DNA of 64,000 nt from assembly GCA_009377575.1 (NCBI GenBank), contig WHTU01000002.1, forward strand, positions 46,491 to 110,490. Direction: 5' to 3'. The notes under the pieces were generated by a model. The model did not search any database, had not been told where the DNA came from, and saw only the letters and a list, made by a program, of their open reading frames with translations. Shown here in pieces: positions 8,699 to 19,579 of the stretch. The stretch's first letter is position 1, and each line of letters starts with the position of its first letter. A program made the translations under genes and the position numbers. The stretch comes from Nitrososphaeraceae archaeon. Its GTDB lineage: Archaea; Thermoproteota; Nitrososphaeria; Nitrososphaerales; Nitrososphaeraceae.

Positions 8699-10663
8699 AT
8701 GTCTCGTAAGTTCATGCTATCACCGAATAGTTTTCCTCCCAGTGGGGATCAGCCAATCGCAATATCCAAACTATCTTACGGAGCCTTGGAGAAGAGTGGT
8801 TGCCAAACTCTACTTGGGGTTACTGGTAGTGGAAAAACGTTTACAATCGCAAATGTGATAGCAGCCGTTAATAAGAACACTCTCATAATATCCCATAATA
8901 AGACATTAGCAGCTCAACTTTATACCGAATTAAAGGAATTTTTCCCTCAAAATAATGTAGGTTATTTTGTAAGCTTTTATGATTACTATCAACCAGAGAG
9001 CTACCTACCACAGACTGATACATATATCGAAAAGGATACTGAGATAAACGAAAGAATAGAGAAGATGAGATTAGAGGCAACAGCGATGTTAATGTCTGGA
9101 GAGCCTACTATCATAGTTGCTACCGTTTCATGTATATACTCTTTAGGATCTCCGGTTGAATGGGACCAGAATTCAATTCTACTTGACAAAAATTCTAAGG
9201 CAGACAGAAAGTCTATTATTAGTAGGCTTATAGAGGCTCGCTACGAAAGAAATGATCTTTCGTTGAGGGCCGGAGGATTTAGAGTCAGAGGGGATACGAT
9301 CGACATTATCCCTGCCTACTCAGAGGATCTTTTAAGGATAGCACTTTTTGGGCAAGATATCGAAATGATGACTTTGCGCGATCCTATTACCATGGAAAAG
9401 ATAAGGGAGATTCAGAGAGTGAAAATATTTCCAGCCAAGCATTATATTGTCGGTGACGACAGAAGGCAATCAGCTATTGCATCAATCCGTCAAGAACTTG
9501 AAGAATGGTTACCTAATCTGCCATCTGAACTTGAAAGACAGAGGCTCACTTCCAGAACTAATTATGATACGGAAATGATACAAGAGTTAGGTTATTGTCA
9601 AGGAATAGAAAATTACTCCAGACACTTTGATGGAAGAAATCCTGGTGAGCCTCCCTATTGTCTTCTGGATTTCTTTGGTGAAGATTTTATTCTGGTTATA
9701 GATGAATCTCATGTTACCATACCTCAGTTACATGCTATGTTTAACGGTGATTTTGGTAGAAAGAAAACACTTATCGATTATGGATTTCGACTCCCAAGTG
9801 CAGCAGATAATCGACCTTTGAATTTCAAAGAGTTTGAAGAGTACATGAAAAAAGTAATTTTCATTTCAGCTACCCCGGCCGATTATGAATTGGAACGAAG
9901 TTGGCAGGTTGTCGAACAATTAGTAAGGCCAACAGGTCTAGTCGATCCTGTAGTAGAGGTGCGAGAGGCACGAAATCAAATACAAGACCTAATCCAAGAG
10001 GTTCGGAGACAGAAAAAGCGAAATCAGAGGACCCTTATTACAACTTTGACAAAGAGGATGTCAGAAGACCTTGCCGATTTCTTAACTAAAAAGAACATTA
10101 GAGTTAGGTATATTCATTCGGAAATAAAAGGTTTGGATAGAACTGAGCTTCTTCGTCAACTGAGAATCGGAGAATTCGACGTGTTAGTAGGCGTAAATCT
10201 ACTCAGGGAAGGTCTCGATCTTCCTGAAGTATCATTAGTCGCAATTTTGGACGCTGATAAGGAAGGATTTCTAAGAAATTCTACGAGCCTTGTTCAGACC
10301 TTTGGAAGAGCTGCTAGAAATATTGATGGAAGGGTCATACTCTACGCCGATAAAGTCACTGATTCAATGAAAAGAGCCATTGGTGAGAGCGATCGGCGGC
10401 GCGAAAAGCAGGTAGAATATAACATTAACAATAACATCATCCCCAAGTCCATTGTGAAACCCATATCAAGCTCTGAGAATGATTCCATAGATGTGAATAT
10501 TAAATCAATGAGTAAATCAGATCTTGGTAAACTTGCGCTCAATACAGAAGCTCAAATGATACAGAGTGCAGAGGATCTCAATTTTGAACGTGCAATTGAT
10601 TTGAGAAGTAAATTGTACAAAATAAAAAAAGCATTAGGAGAACCTGTAACTTCATGGACTTAG
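8699..10663 (+). CDS. uvrB: UvrABC system protein B (helicase subunit)
   Basis: UvrB is the damage-verifying helicase of nucleotide excision repair. The sequence shows [11 protein letters not shown] at the start, Walker [11 protein letters not shown], the YYQPESYLP beta-hairpin region, the DESH box ([11 protein letters not shown]), the helicase motif [17 protein letters not shown], and a C-terminal UVR motif ([18 protein letters not shown]) that contacts UvrC. The frame is open from a GTG at 8645, but the ATG at 8699 ([12 protein letters not shown]) fits the family N-terminus better and gives 654 aa, the usual length. It is first in the uvrB-uvrA-uvrC operon. Confidence 0.96.
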   Translation: MSRKFMLSPNSFPPSGDQPIAISKLSYGALEKSGCQTLLGVTGSGKTFTIANVIAAVNKNTLIISHNKTLAAQLYTELKEFFPQNNVGYFVSFYDYYQPESYLPQTDTYIEKDTEINERIEKMRLEATAMLMSGEPTIIVATVSCIYSLGSPVEWDQNSILLDKNSKADRKSIISRLIEARYERNDLSLRAGGFRVRGDTIDIIPAYSEDLLRIALFGQDIEMMTLRDPITMEKIREIQRVKIFPAKHYIVGDDRRQSAIASIRQELEEWLPNLPSELERQRLTSRTNYDTEMIQELGYCQGIENYSRHFDGRNPGEPPYCLLDFFGEDFILVIDESHVTIPQLHAMFNGDFGRKKTLIDYGFRLPSAADNRPLNFKEFEEYMKKVIFISATPADYELERSWQVVEQLVRPTGLVDPVVEVREARNQIQDLIQEVRRQKKRNQRTLITTLTKRMSEDLADFLTKKNIRVRYIHSEIKGLDRTELLRQLRIGEFDVLVGVNLLREGLDLPEVSLVAILDADKEGFLRNSTSLVQTFGRAARNIDGRVILYADKVTDSMKRAIGESDRRREKQVEYNINNNIIPKSIVKPISSSENDSIDVNIKSMSKSDLGKLALNTEAQMIQSAEDLNFERAIDLRSKLYKIKKALGEPVTSWT

Positions 10664-10672
10664 GGATAGTCG

Positions 10673-13582
10673 ATGCTTGATAACATTATCATAAAGGGAG
10701 CGCGTGAGCATAACCTGAAGAACATAAGTGTTACTATACCAAGGAACAAACTGGTAGTTTTCACTGGCCTGTCAGGCTCAGGCAAGTCTACTCTTGCATT
10801 TGATACGATCTATGCAGAGGGACAACGCAGATACGTAGAGTCTTTGTCTGCTTATGCCAGACAGTTTTTGGAACTAATGGACAAACCAGACATTGATTCA
10901 ATTGATGGACTTTCTCCGGCCATTTCGATTCAGCAGAAAACCACAAATAAGAATCCGCGTTCTACTGTGGGCACTGTTACAGAGATTTATGACTATCTGC
11001 GTTTGCTCTATGCTCGAATTGGAATTCCATTCTGTCCCGGTTGTGAACGAAGAATCAGTAGACAATCCACAGAGGCAATTAGTGATTCGATACTTGCAGC
11101 ATTTGAAGCAAGAAAGGGTCTTTTGCTTGCCCCAGTAGTCCAAGCGAAGAAGGGATCCTTTAGAAAGTTACTGGAAGGCTTAAAAAAAGATGGATTTCCC
11201 AGGGTTAGAATTGATGGCGAATTGACGAATTTAGATAGTTATGCCAGCAGCAATCGCGTAGGTGGTGATGTTGAGAGGGATCCAAATCTGCCTGTTCTGG
11301 ATAAACAAAAGAAGCACTCTATCGAGGTGGTTGTAGACAGGCTCGAGATTTCTAATGAAGAACAGGCTCGATTAATTGAGTCAGTCCAATTGGCATTGCG
11401 GTTAGGCAACGGATTGGCTGCGATACTGGTAGATAACGAAATGCACCTCTATTCTCAACAAAATGCCTGCCCTAATTGCGGATTGAGTATGGGTGAGCTG
11501 GAACCTCGCTCCTTTTCATTTAATTCACCATTCGGAGCTTGCAAAGCTTGTAATGGATTAGGCTTCAAGCTGAAATTCGACTCTGATTTGATAATTCCCG
11601 ACAAGTCGAAAAGCATATTGGAAGGGGCCATCAAGCCATGGTTAGGGCGTTTTGCTTCTTTCAGGTCATCTAAACTCAGAGATGTTGGTAAACATTTCGG
11701 CTTCAATTTGAATGTACCTATCTCCAAATTCACTGAAGATCAACTTAGAGTAATCCTTTATGGAACCGACAGACGTATTCGGTATAGCTACAAGTCGAGA
11801 AATTCAGATAGTAAGTGGGAATATGTTGGAAATTTTGAAGGCGTTATTCCCAATCTGGAAAGGCTCTTTAATCAAACAGAATCCGATTCAAAGCGAGAAG
11901 AGATAGCCAAGTATATGCGTGAACATTTATGTGAGTCTTGCAGGGGGAACAGGCTTAGAAAGGAAGCTCTCTCAGTAAAGATTGATGGGAGATCCGTAAT
12001 GGACGTGTGCAATCTTTCAATAGGAGACTGCTTAGAATTCTTTAAACAAATTACACTATCGACAAATGATCTGATCATTTCAAGAGCCATACTAAAAGAG
12101 GTAAAAGCTCGCCTACAATTTCTATTGGATGTAGGCTTAGACTATCTACAGCTAAATCGTACGGTATCTACATTGTCAGGAGGTGAATCACAGCGAATTA
12201 GATTGGCTACTCAAATTGGTTCGAATCTTTCTGGGGTGCTCTATGTCCTCGATGAGCCAACCATTGGATTACATCAGAGGGACAACGCAAAGCTCATTGC
12301 AACCCTGAAAAAACTTAGGGAGCTAGGGAATTCGCTTATAATAGTCGAACATGATGAGGAAGTGATAAGGAGTTCTGATTGGGTATTGGACCTGGGACCG
12401 GGAGCTGGCAACCATGGAGGCAAGGTAGTAGCAAGCGGGACTGTAGAAGACGTTTCTAGGTCGATTGAATCAGTTACTGGCCAATATCTGACTGGCTCAT
12501 TGCATGTCACAAAACCAAAAGATAAGAGAAAGAGTGCTAATAAATTTATCACTGTCCATCGAGCAGAAGCGAATAACTTGAAGAGTATTGATGTCTCCTT
12601 CCCATTGGGTTGCCTGACTGTGGTTACTGGTGTGTCTGGTTCAGGAAAGTCTACTCTAGTCAATGATATACTATTCAAGGGATTATCTACCCATTTCTAT
12701 CATTCTCGAGAACAGACCGGAAAACATAAAGGAATAACTGGATTAGAAATGGTAGACAAGGTTATAGGAATCGATCAATCTCCAATTGGTCGTACCCCTA
12801 GATCGAATGCTGCAACGTACGTAAATGCATTCACTCCGATAAGAGAACTTTTTTCAAAGACCACGATGGCAAAGGAAAAAGGATTCAAGCCTGGGAGATT
12901 TTCTTTTAATGTTCCCGATGGCAGATGCGAAGAATGTGAAGGTGTAGGAGTAAAACGGATTGAGATGCAGTTCCTAGCAGACGTATATATTACGTGCGAT
13001 ACCTGCAAAGGTAAAAGATACAATTCAGAAACGCTATGCATTACCTTCAAAAAAAAGACAGTCGCAGAGATCTTGGCCATGACTGTGGACGAAGCACTCG
13101 AATTCTTTTCGAATATTCCAAGCATATACAGAAAATTAGCCTTCCTTAATAACGTTGGGCTAGGTTACTTGCGTCTAGGTCAACCGGCGACGACGCTTTC
13201 AGGTGGGGAGTCTCAAAGGATCAAACTTGCAGCTGAACTATCGAAAAAGGACACAGGCAATACCGTGTATATACTGGATGAGCCTACTACGGGGCTTCAT
13301 TTCGCAGACGTTAGCAAGCTGCTTTACGTCCTGCAAAAATTAGTTGACCTTGGTAACACTGTGATCATTATAGAGCATAATTTAGATGTAATTGTTTCAG
13401 CTGATTGGATAATAGATCTTGGACCGGAAGGAGGGCAATTGGGAGGAAGGATAGTTGCGTGCGGGACACCAGAAGAAATCTCACGAAGCGATAGTAGTCA
13501 CACAGGCAGGTACCTCAAATCAAAATTGTTTCCAAACCAGGTACTCAATACGATAATAAGAGAACAGGATCCAAGGAAATGA
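10673..13582 (+). CDS. uvrA: UvrABC system protein A (ATPase, damage recognition)
   Basis: The 969-aa protein has two ABC ATPase modules: Walker [13 protein letters not shown] near residue 34 and [11 protein letters not shown] near 655, with signature motifs [12 protein letters not shown] and [12 protein letters not shown] and Walker [11 protein letters not shown] and [10 protein letters not shown]. Zinc-binding cysteine sets are visible (CPNCG with CKACNG, and CEECEG with CDTCKG). UvrA scans DNA for bulky lesions and loads UvrB. Its ATG lies 10 nt after the uvrB stop, and its last codon overlaps the uvrC start. The length is typical for bacterial UvrA. Confidence 0.97.
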   Translation: MLDNIIIKGAREHNLKNISVTIPRNKLVVFTGLSGSGKSTLAFDTIYAEGQRRYVESLSAYARQFLELMDKPDIDSIDGLSPAISIQQKTTNKNPRSTVGTVTEIYDYLRLLYARIGIPFCPGCERRISRQSTEAISDSILAAFEARKGLLLAPVVQAKKGSFRKLLEGLKKDGFPRVRIDGELTNLDSYASSNRVGGDVERDPNLPVLDKQKKHSIEVVVDRLEISNEEQARLIESVQLALRLGNGLAAILVDNEMHLYSQQNACPNCGLSMGELEPRSFSFNSPFGACKACNGLGFKLKFDSDLIIPDKSKSILEGAIKPWLGRFASFRSSKLRDVGKHFGFNLNVPISKFTEDQLRVILYGTDRRIRYSYKSRNSDSKWEYVGNFEGVIPNLERLFNQTESDSKREEIAKYMREHLCESCRGNRLRKEALSVKIDGRSVMDVCNLSIGDCLEFFKQITLSTNDLIISRAILKEVKARLQFLLDVGLDYLQLNRTVSTLSGGESQRIRLATQIGSNLSGVLYVLDEPTIGLHQRDNAKLIATLKKLRELGNSLIIVEHDEEVIRSSDWVLDLGPGAGNHGGKVVASGTVEDVSRSIESVTGQYLTGSLHVTKPKDKRKSANKFITVHRAEANNLKSIDVSFPLGCLTVVTGVSGSGKSTLVNDILFKGLSTHFYHSREQTGKHKGITGLEMVDKVIGIDQSPIGRTPRSNAATYVNAFTPIRELFSKTTMAKEKGFKPGRFSFNVPDGRCEECEGVGVKRIEMQFLADVYITCDTCKGKRYNSETLCITFKKKTVAEILAMTVDEALEFFSNIPSIYRKLAFLNNVGLGYLRLGQPATTLSGGESQRIKLAAELSKKDTGNTVYILDEPTTGLHFADVSKLLYVLQKLVDLGNTVIIIEHNLDVIVSADWIIDLGPEGGQLGGRIVACGTPEEISRSDSSHTGRYLKSKLFPNQVLNTIIREQDPRK

Positions 13583-15228
13583 GTTTAGAACAAAAAATCG
13601 TTCGCGTTCCCGACGGCCCAGGCGTCTATTTCATGAAAGATCAAACTGGTCGAGTGATATATATTGGCAAAGCAAAAAATCTAAAAAAAAGACTAAAAAG
13701 TTACGTTGTGAACAAGATTGATGAGGGTTATCACGCAATTAAGACTGCACGGTTACTCTCAAGAGTTGCAGACATTGATTTCGTTGTCACACTCAACGAA
13801 ACTGAGGCATTTCTTCTCGAATCAAGTTTGATAAAACAGTACAGACCAATATTTAATATTGAGCTGAAGTATCAGCAAAAATATACCTATCTGAAAATAA
13901 CACAAGAGGAATTCCCTCGCCTTCTTGTTGCACGAAGGAACAGGAACGGGGATTTTTTTGGTCCTAAGGGAAAGGTCTATGGTCCATTTGTTTATGGGAG
14001 CTCGAAGATATTGTCCACAGGATCGTTAAGAAGATTGTTTAAAGTAAGGATTTGTAAAAAGTTGCCTAAAAAACCTTGCCTAGAGTTTTTTATCAAGAAT
14101 TGTGATGCTCCGTGCATTGGTAATGTTACACGGGAACAATACACGGACAAAGTGACGATGTTGCATGAAGTGCTTACAAGAAGGAACAATATGGAAGAAC
14201 TAAAAGGTAGATTGAAAGAAGACATGACTGAAGCATCAAGAAATCACAAATATGAACAAGCAAAGGACCTCCGTGATACTATACAAAGACTCGACAATAT
14301 AACTGTGAAACAAAAAATAGAAATAAATGCAAATCGGGGCGCAGATGAAGAATTCTTTGGTATCATAAAGAACGAAGATATGGGAGTTGCACATGTACTT
14401 ACATTGAAGCGTAGAAAAGGAGTAATCATGGACAGGAATCACGCTAGTTTCGATCTCGTAGGGGATAATTCCTTAGCTACTTTCATATCACAGTACTATA
14501 GTTCTGATAGTATGGTTCCAAGATATATATATACAAATGAAGAGATTCGAGAGGCCAATGCACTTGAAGGGTACTTAGAGTCTATCGCCGGGCATAAAGT
14601 AACAATCCTTCCGGTTCAAAAGGGAACTCATTATGGCGACAGAAATAAAATTATTGATCTAATTGAGACAAATTTATTGCTTTATGTCGAACAGGAGTAT
14701 CATCCTTCGCTTCTAAATCTTAGGAACAAACTACAACTAAATTTTATACCATATGTTATCGACTGTTTTGATGTATCAAATTTAGGAACAAGTATAGCAG
14801 TGGGCGCATGTGTACGGTTTGTAAATGGCGAATGTTCGAAATCCGGATATCGGAGATTCAGAATACAAAATAAGGGAATACAGAATGATTTTGCCATGAT
14901 AGAAGAGATAGTTAGGAGAAGATATCGGCCAGAATCAATGGAGAATGTAGGCAAGGGTTTGCCACTTCCTGATTTAATACTTATAGATGGAGGCAAGGGG
15001 CAACTGAACTGTGCGGTCAGAACTTTGAGATCTCTTGACTTGGATATTCCATGTCTTTCTCTTGCCAAAGGCAACGAAGAAATCTATACAACTGATAGGA
15101 AATACCCTCTCATTCTGCCTGCCAATGATGAAGGGCTAAAGCTACTTCGATATGTAAGGGATGAATCTCACAGGTTCGGCCTTAAATATAACATCAAAAT
15201 TCGCAAAAGCACGATTAGGAATCTATGA
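13579..15228 (+). CDS. uvrC: UvrABC system protein C (excinuclease), lacking the C-terminal HhH domain
   Basis: The 549-aa nuclease has an N-terminal GIY-YIG domain (GPGVYFMKDQTGRVIYIGKA, residues about 10-30), a central UVR motif for UvrB binding (HKYEQAKDLRDTIQRL, about 228) and the RNase H-like C-terminal nuclease with DCFDVSNLG and LILIDGGKGQLN. Bacterial UvrC usually goes on for about 50-60 residues with a tandem helix-hairpin-helix DNA-binding domain. Here the protein stops at IRKSTIRNL and that domain is absent. Its ATG overlaps the uvrA stop (ATGA), and its stop overlaps the next small ORF, so translation is coupled. Confidence 0.95.
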   Translation: MSLEQKIVRVPDGPGVYFMKDQTGRVIYIGKAKNLKKRLKSYVVNKIDEGYHAIKTARLLSRVADIDFVVTLNETEAFLLESSLIKQYRPIFNIELKYQQKYTYLKITQEEFPRLLVARRNRNGDFFGPKGKVYGPFVYGSSKILSTGSLRRLFKVRICKKLPKKPCLEFFIKNCDAPCIGNVTREQYTDKVTMLHEVLTRRNNMEELKGRLKEDMTEASRNHKYEQAKDLRDTIQRLDNITVKQKIEINANRGADEEFFGIIKNEDMGVAHVLTLKRRKGVIMDRNHASFDLVGDNSLATFISQYYSSDSMVPRYIYTNEEIREANALEGYLESIAGHKVTILPVQKGTHYGDRNKIIDLIETNLLLYVEQEYHPSLLNLRNKLQLNFIPYVIDCFDVSNLGTSIAVGACVRFVNGECSKSGYRRFRIQNKGIQNDFAMIEEIVRRRYRPESMENVGKGLPLPDLILIDGGKGQLNCAVRTLRSLDLDIPCLSLAKGNEEIYTTDRKYPLILPANDEGLKLLRYVRDESHRFGLKYNIKIRKSTIRNL

Positions 15229-15305
15229 CAACGAACAATATTTCGGTCGGACGTTTACCTATTCAACTTGAACCGCATTTCTACGAAAACTGGATTATGA
15301 GGTGA
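15225..15305 (+). CDS. 26-aa ORF coupled between uvrC and cbiA
   Basis: This small frame starts with ATG inside the uvrC stop (ATGA, 15225-15228) and ends with TGA inside the cbiA start (GTGA, 15302-15305). It encodes a peptide starting MTTNNISVGRLP and ending FYENWIMR. The double stop/start overlap is the arrangement of co-translated genes and exactly bridges an otherwise 73-bp gap. No family is recognised. It could be a real micropeptide, a relic of a longer gene, or a translational bridge with no peptide function. Confidence 0.4.
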   Translation: MTTNNISVGRLPIQLEPHFYENWIMR

Positions 15306-16696
15306 GCAGGTACTTATTGCAAAAGCCAGCGATTGTCATTGCTGGAACAACTAGTGGAGTAGGAAAGACAACGGTATCAATGGGAATTATGCGTAAGCTT
15401 GTAGAATGTGGATTTATGGTACAACCGTATAAGATTGGTCCAGACTTTATTGATCCTTGTTACCATACGTTCGTAACTGGTCGTCAGTCAAGGAACCTCG
15501 ATCTCTGGCTAATGGGAAAAAAAGGAGTATTGGAGTGTTTTGAAAGAAACTCATGGGATGCGGATGTCTCAGTAATAGAGGGAGTAATGGGCCTATTTGA
15601 CGGAATTTCTGGAAAGAGGAATTTCGGAAGCACTGCTCATATCTCAAAGATGCTCGATGCACCCATCATATTAGTTGTAGATGCAGCCAAAACTTCCCAA
15701 TCTGTAGCTGCTATGATTCTTGGATATACAAACTTTGATCCTTGCCTGAACGTGGCCGGGATTATCATAAACAATGTTGGTAGCCAAAAACATTCAAGCA
15801 TGATACATGATGCATTGAACATTCAAGTAAAGAAAAAACTTCTGGGGATCATCTACCGAAATGAGGAGATCCGATCTGTCGAAAGGTATTTGGGGCTTAT
15901 CCCCCCTGTTGAAATCAAAGGTAAAGGTAAAAATATTATTCTGAATTGTGCGAAATATGTTGCTGATCAGATTAACCTTGAAAGCATACTGTCACTCAAA
16001 GGTAGCAAAAGAAATCAAAAAGGATCTCAACTGCTACCTAAAAATGAAAGTAAACCCATATGTAAAATTGCTGTCGCATTTGATGAGTCATTTAATTTTT
16101 ATTACTACGATAATCTAAATTCACTTAGGAAAAATGGTGTTTCTCTAGTTTTTTTCAGCCCTATCAAAGAAAAGTCAGTACCGAGGGATGTTGACGGACT
16201 CTTGATAGGTGGTGGTTTTCCTGAAATATTGGCACAACGACTAGAAATGAACAACTCAATGAAAAAGTCAATACATAAATCGATTGTCAATGGAATGCCT
16301 ACACTGGCGGAATGTGGAGGTCTAATGTACCTCACTAAAGCAATAAATGACAATAGAAGAAAGAAGCATAGAAGATATTCGATGGTCGGTATATTCGATA
16401 CAGAAACATCTATGACCAACCGAGTTACAATTGGGTACACGGAGGCCAAAGGCAAGGGTGAAATAATGGGTAATATTTCTCATGTTCACGGCCACGAATT
16501 TCACTACTCTGAATTAGTAAACATCTCTTCAGATTCTCAATTCTCATTTAACATGCAAAGAGGTCGAGGGATAAATGGGAAGTTCGATGGTTTAACGTAT
16601 AACACATGTGTTGCATCCTACATGCACTTACATTTTGCGGACACTAGAATACTTGAAAGAATTGTAGACAGGTGCGTACAATATAAAAGAAAGTAA
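15302..16696 (+). CDS. cbiA: cobyrinic acid a,c-diamide synthase
   Basis: CbiA amidates the a and c acetates of (cobalt-)cobyrinic acid using glutamine and ATP, in the anaerobic B12 pathway. The 464-aa protein has an N-terminal P-loop (AGTTSGVGKTTVSMG, about 13-27), YKIGPDFIDPCYH, and EGVMGLFDG, and a C-terminal class I glutaminase-like domain with GGGFPE and the nucleophile region LAECGGLMYL. The GTG start overlaps the preceding small ORF. It is the last gene of the uvr operon, away from the other cobalamin genes at 18.9-22.8 kb. Confidence 0.93.
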   Translation: MSRYLLQKPAIVIAGTTSGVGKTTVSMGIMRKLVECGFMVQPYKIGPDFIDPCYHTFVTGRQSRNLDLWLMGKKGVLECFERNSWDADVSVIEGVMGLFDGISGKRNFGSTAHISKMLDAPIILVVDAAKTSQSVAAMILGYTNFDPCLNVAGIIINNVGSQKHSSMIHDALNIQVKKKLLGIIYRNEEIRSVERYLGLIPPVEIKGKGKNIILNCAKYVADQINLESILSLKGSKRNQKGSQLLPKNESKPICKIAVAFDESFNFYYYDNLNSLRKNGVSLVFFSPIKEKSVPRDVDGLLIGGGFPEILAQRLEMNNSMKKSIHKSIVNGMPTLAECGGLMYLTKAINDNRRKKHRRYSMVGIFDTETSMTNRVTIGYTEAKGKGEIMGNISHVHGHEFHYSELVNISSDSQFSFNMQRGRGINGKFDGLTYNTCVASYMHLHFADTRILERIVDRCVQYKRK

Positions 16697-17711
16697 GCTT
16701 CGTTGATTGTAATTATTTGTAGAGGTTTTGATAATCCGCAGTACTCGTGAACCAGAATCAGTTAAGTACATTTTTGACTTGTTATTCTCTATTAACCACA
16801 GAGGCCCTGTGCCTAGAATAAAAATACAATGAAGGGTAGAATTACTCTCCCGCTTGTAACTTACTGTTAAGCTGACAAACCTATGATATATAGCCTCTGC
16901 TTCAATACCTTTGATCCGAGTACTGATGTAAGGTATACATGTAGCCAGCTCCATCATTATGTGTATGGAGTAGTTTGAAATAGCAAATCCTAATGACACG
17001 TCATCAAAACAAAAGTCCGATCTTCTCCGCCCTACAACCGGTTAATTGCAGTGAAATATAGGCTAGTTATCTGTTAGTTGGTATCATCAGGATGAATATA
17101 GCGAACATGCCTTGAGTAAATTGAGGAAGAATTCCCCGAGCTGTACGCACCCATTGATCTTATAGTTCTTGCCTCCGTATCTTCATTTTCACTTGAATAT
17201 CCAGACAGATCATTTTACTAAATCCCTCATACTGTAGTTGTCTTTTATCGCTGATGCGGTATATGGGTAAATTCAAGCAACGAAGAGATCGCTTTTACGA
17301 GATTTCTAAACTTTCCTAGTTTTGACACGCAGAACGTGATGAACCTGGAAAGCTTGATTGCTTCATGTTGTGACTGCTTGAGCGAATTGTTATGAGCAAG
17401 TTTGTGTCATTTTGTGGGTTACTCTCGGAAGGCAGCATATTTCAATGTAGTTCTCGAACTACATGCAGAATACTGTCAAATAAAAGCATCGAAAATAATC
17501 AATAAGTGGTTGAATCCAGATATTAGTCGTAATCTGATAATGTTCAGAGTTACTAGTACTCAGCTAAATTAAAAACTGGCAATGGTCGTTTGGCCGATGA
17601 CTGAGGGTAGAGATCACTACAAGGATATGTCTTTCGTTAGTAAGGTTGAAAAATATATTATGACCAACAGCAAGTCCATTACCTAGTCATCAACTTCAAA
17701 TGAAAAATCTA
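16697..17711. other. 1-kb intergenic region, no supported gene
   Basis: The region lies between convergent cbiA and the SRPBCC gene. A 123-codon minus-strand frame (16628-16999) overlaps the cbiA end, has no motif and reads as an antisense shadow. No tRNA-like fold or long repeat was found by eye. Confidence 0.4.
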
Positions 17712-18146
17712 TTAATAACCCTCTGCTCTTATTTTTAAACTAGAATTCATCATTTGAAAGCTTTTCCGTATATCATTGAACATTCTGGCATTCCCCAAAT
17801 AAGCTCCTAAACCTTTGAATATCTCTTTTTGAGTAAAGATTGAGTCATGACCCTCGTTTTCTTGGATAGTAAATATATGCTCTCCATTTAATATTAAAGG
17901 GAGAAGAGCCTTTCCATGCCATCTCAATTCTGTTGGGGGATCCACCTTTGTTATTACGGGGCGATAAACACGAGTCTTTTGAGCTGCAGTCCTTAATTCT
18001 ATTTTGATCTTCTCTCCCTTCGTAGGAGACCCAGCAATCTCAATTATGAATGGGTTCCAATATTTATAGAGTTGAAAATCAGTTAATACTTTCCAAACCT
18101 TCTCGGGGTTTGATCTAATTTCTATGCTTGTAATTATCTCTTTCAA
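17712..18146 (-). CDS. SRPBCC (START-like) ligand-binding protein
   Basis: The 144-aa protein has the polyketide-cyclase/SRPBCC pattern: IEIRSNPEKVWKVLTDFQLYKYWNPFI at the N-terminus, GEKIKIEL and LRWHGKALLP in the middle, and a C-terminal long helix (FNDIRKSFQMMNSSLKIRAEGY). These small cytoplasmic proteins bind hydrophobic ligands in a cavity. No ligand can be inferred. It is separated by 109 bp from the CBS gene upstream, and the two could be cotranscribed. Confidence 0.8.
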   Translation of the reverse strand: MKEIITSIEIRSNPEKVWKVLTDFQLYKYWNPFIIEIAGSPTKGEKIKIELRTAAQKTRVYRPVITKVDPPTELRWHGKALLPLILNGEHIFTIQENEGHDSIFTQKEIFKGLGAYLGNARMFNDIRKSFQMMNSSLKIRAEGY

Positions 18147-18255
18147 GAGTAAGATGTCTCCTTTTCAATGGCAAATCATTTCTTAAGAGATGGAGTAACT
18201 TTAATAGCGTATTACAGAAGCTTGGGCACAGACATTTTCCGACCAACTCTTAGGC

Positions 18256-18708
18256 TCATTTTGTCTTTTGCTGTTCCATCAATGATTCAAGGATAGCAGC
18301 ATTAACTTCGTCCAAATCAATGTTTTGCCTTAGATAGGTACTGAGATCGCTTGTGGTTAGTATGCCAACCAGTGTACCTGTATTCTTTATCAACAGATGC
18401 TGTATTTTGTTATCAACCATCTTCCTAGCTGCTTCCTCGAGGGTTGCTTTATTGTCAATGTACACCAAGGGGGAAGACATTATGTCACTTACTAATACCT
18501 CATTACTCCTTTTGTTCTGAAGGCAGACTTTTGAGACAAGGTCTTTTTCGGTTACTATGCCAACGTGCTCATCTGATTCATCAATGACTAACAATGAACC
18601 TATATCTTTATGCTTCATTTTCTTAGCAGCTTCCTGAGCCGTTTCATGTTCGCGGATTACCTCCAACTTGTTGGTCATTACCTTCTTGATTGATTCCAGC
18701 GTTAACAT
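18256..18708 (-). CDS. two-CBS-domain protein
   Basis: The 150-aa protein consists of a tandem CBS pair. CBS1 covers about 10-65 (HETAQEAAKKMKHKDIGSLL, then GIVTEKDLVSKV), and CBS2 about 75-130 (ATLEEAARKMVDNKIQHLLI, then GILTTSDLSTYL). Such pairs bind adenine nucleotides and often regulate a partner. No fused effector is present. A second, similar CBS protein is encoded at 44.1 kb. Confidence 0.9.
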   Translation of the reverse strand: MLTLESIKKVMTNKLEVIREHETAQEAAKKMKHKDIGSLLVIDESDEHVGIVTEKDLVSKVCLQNKRSNEVLVSDIMSSPLVYIDNKATLEEAARKMVDNKIQHLLIKNTGTLVGILTTSDLSTYLRQNIDLDEVNAAILESLMEQQKTK

Positions 18709-18795
18709 CGATTTATGGATGTTGAAACAAGTATATTATGGATACGATCGACTTGACATCTACATCGTTTGAAACCCAAAATACAGACAATAATA

Positions 18796-18837
18796 AAGTG
18801 ATCGTCACTTTCAATCCAGGCAAGAGAACGATCACTT
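18796..18837. other. 10-bp inverted repeat downstream of cbiC
   Basis: AAGTGATCGT (18796-18805) and ACGATCACTT (18828-18837) form 10-bp arms with a 22-nt loop. The structure lies 44 bp past the cbiC stop and upstream of the CBS gene, so it may act at the end of the cbi transcript or as an operator for the CBS gene. Confidence 0.45.
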
Positions 18838-18880
18838 ATCTTAATCAATAAAAAATTCCTCAGATCGTTAGAATGTTCAA

Positions 18881-19579
18881 CTAATTCTGACGTACTCTAC
18901 TCTTATGAATTAACATTAGCGCATTGATTATTGAAGTGGCAGCTGCGCTACCCCCTTTGCGCCCGATATTGGTAATGGACGGAATGGGGGTGCGCAATAA
19001 TTCTCTCTTTGATTCGAGGGCAGAGATGAAACCTACAGGAATTCCTATTACGAGAGCAGGCTTTACTCTGTTTTCCTTTATCATGGATATTAGTTGAAAA
19101 AGTGCTGTAGGAGCATTACCTATAACTACTATGCCGTTTTGAATCTGCGCTGCTGAAAAATCCATTGCCACTTGAGATCGGGTCAGGTTATTGTCACGAG
19201 AGTATTTAATGACGGAAATATCCGAAATCCTACACAAGGTTTTCAGATTTAATTCCTTGGTCAATTGCTTGTTTATACCTGAAAGTACCATTTCTACATC
19301 AGAGATAATGTGGCATTCAGCCTCAATCGCTTTGAAAGCTGATGCGAATACGTCTCCATGAAATGTGATTTTTTCTTTCCCTACAAAATCAAAATCAGCC
19401 GTTGCATGAATTACCCTTCTCACGATTGCCCATTCAAGTTCATCATAGGTATGTACTCCCACTTCGCTATCTATTATGGCGAAACTCTCATTCTCGATCT
19501 CAAATGCTTTCGTCGACATCTTGCGCAGACCATGATCTGCGTTGTAGTAATTAGGTTTGGGGTAAGATTCCTCGCTCAA
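18881..19579 (-). CDS. cbiC: precorrin-8X / cobalt-precorrin-8 methylmutase
   Basis: CbiC moves the C-11 methyl group to C-12 to make (cobalt-)cobyrinic acid. The 232-aa protein shows RRVIHATADFDF with the catalytic His (about residue 56), ISDVEMVLSGI, the GIVVIGNAPTALFQL loop and PALVIGIPVGFISALESK, all family landmarks. The start is TTG at 19579, inside the end of cbiX (29-bp overlap), so it is probably coupled. It is the last gene of the cbiG-cbiX-cbiC cluster. The substrate is likely the cobalt form, because cbiX, cbiG and cbiD mark the anaerobic pathway. Confidence 0.93.
   Translation of the reverse strand: MSEESYPKPNYYNADHGLRKMSTKAFEIENESFAIIDSEVGVHTYDELEWAIVRRVIHATADFDFVGKEKITFHGDVFASAFKAIEAECHIISDVEMVLSGINKQLTKELNLKTLCRISDISVIKYSRDNNLTRSQVAMDFSAAQIQNGIVVIGNAPTALFQLISMIKENRVKPALVIGIPVGFISALESKRELLRTPIPSITNIGRKGGSAAATSIINALMLIHKSRVRQN

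Noticed and set aside
16628-16999. 123-codon minus-strand frame
   Set aside because: Overlaps the 3' end of cbiA antisense, lacks any motif and has atypical composition.
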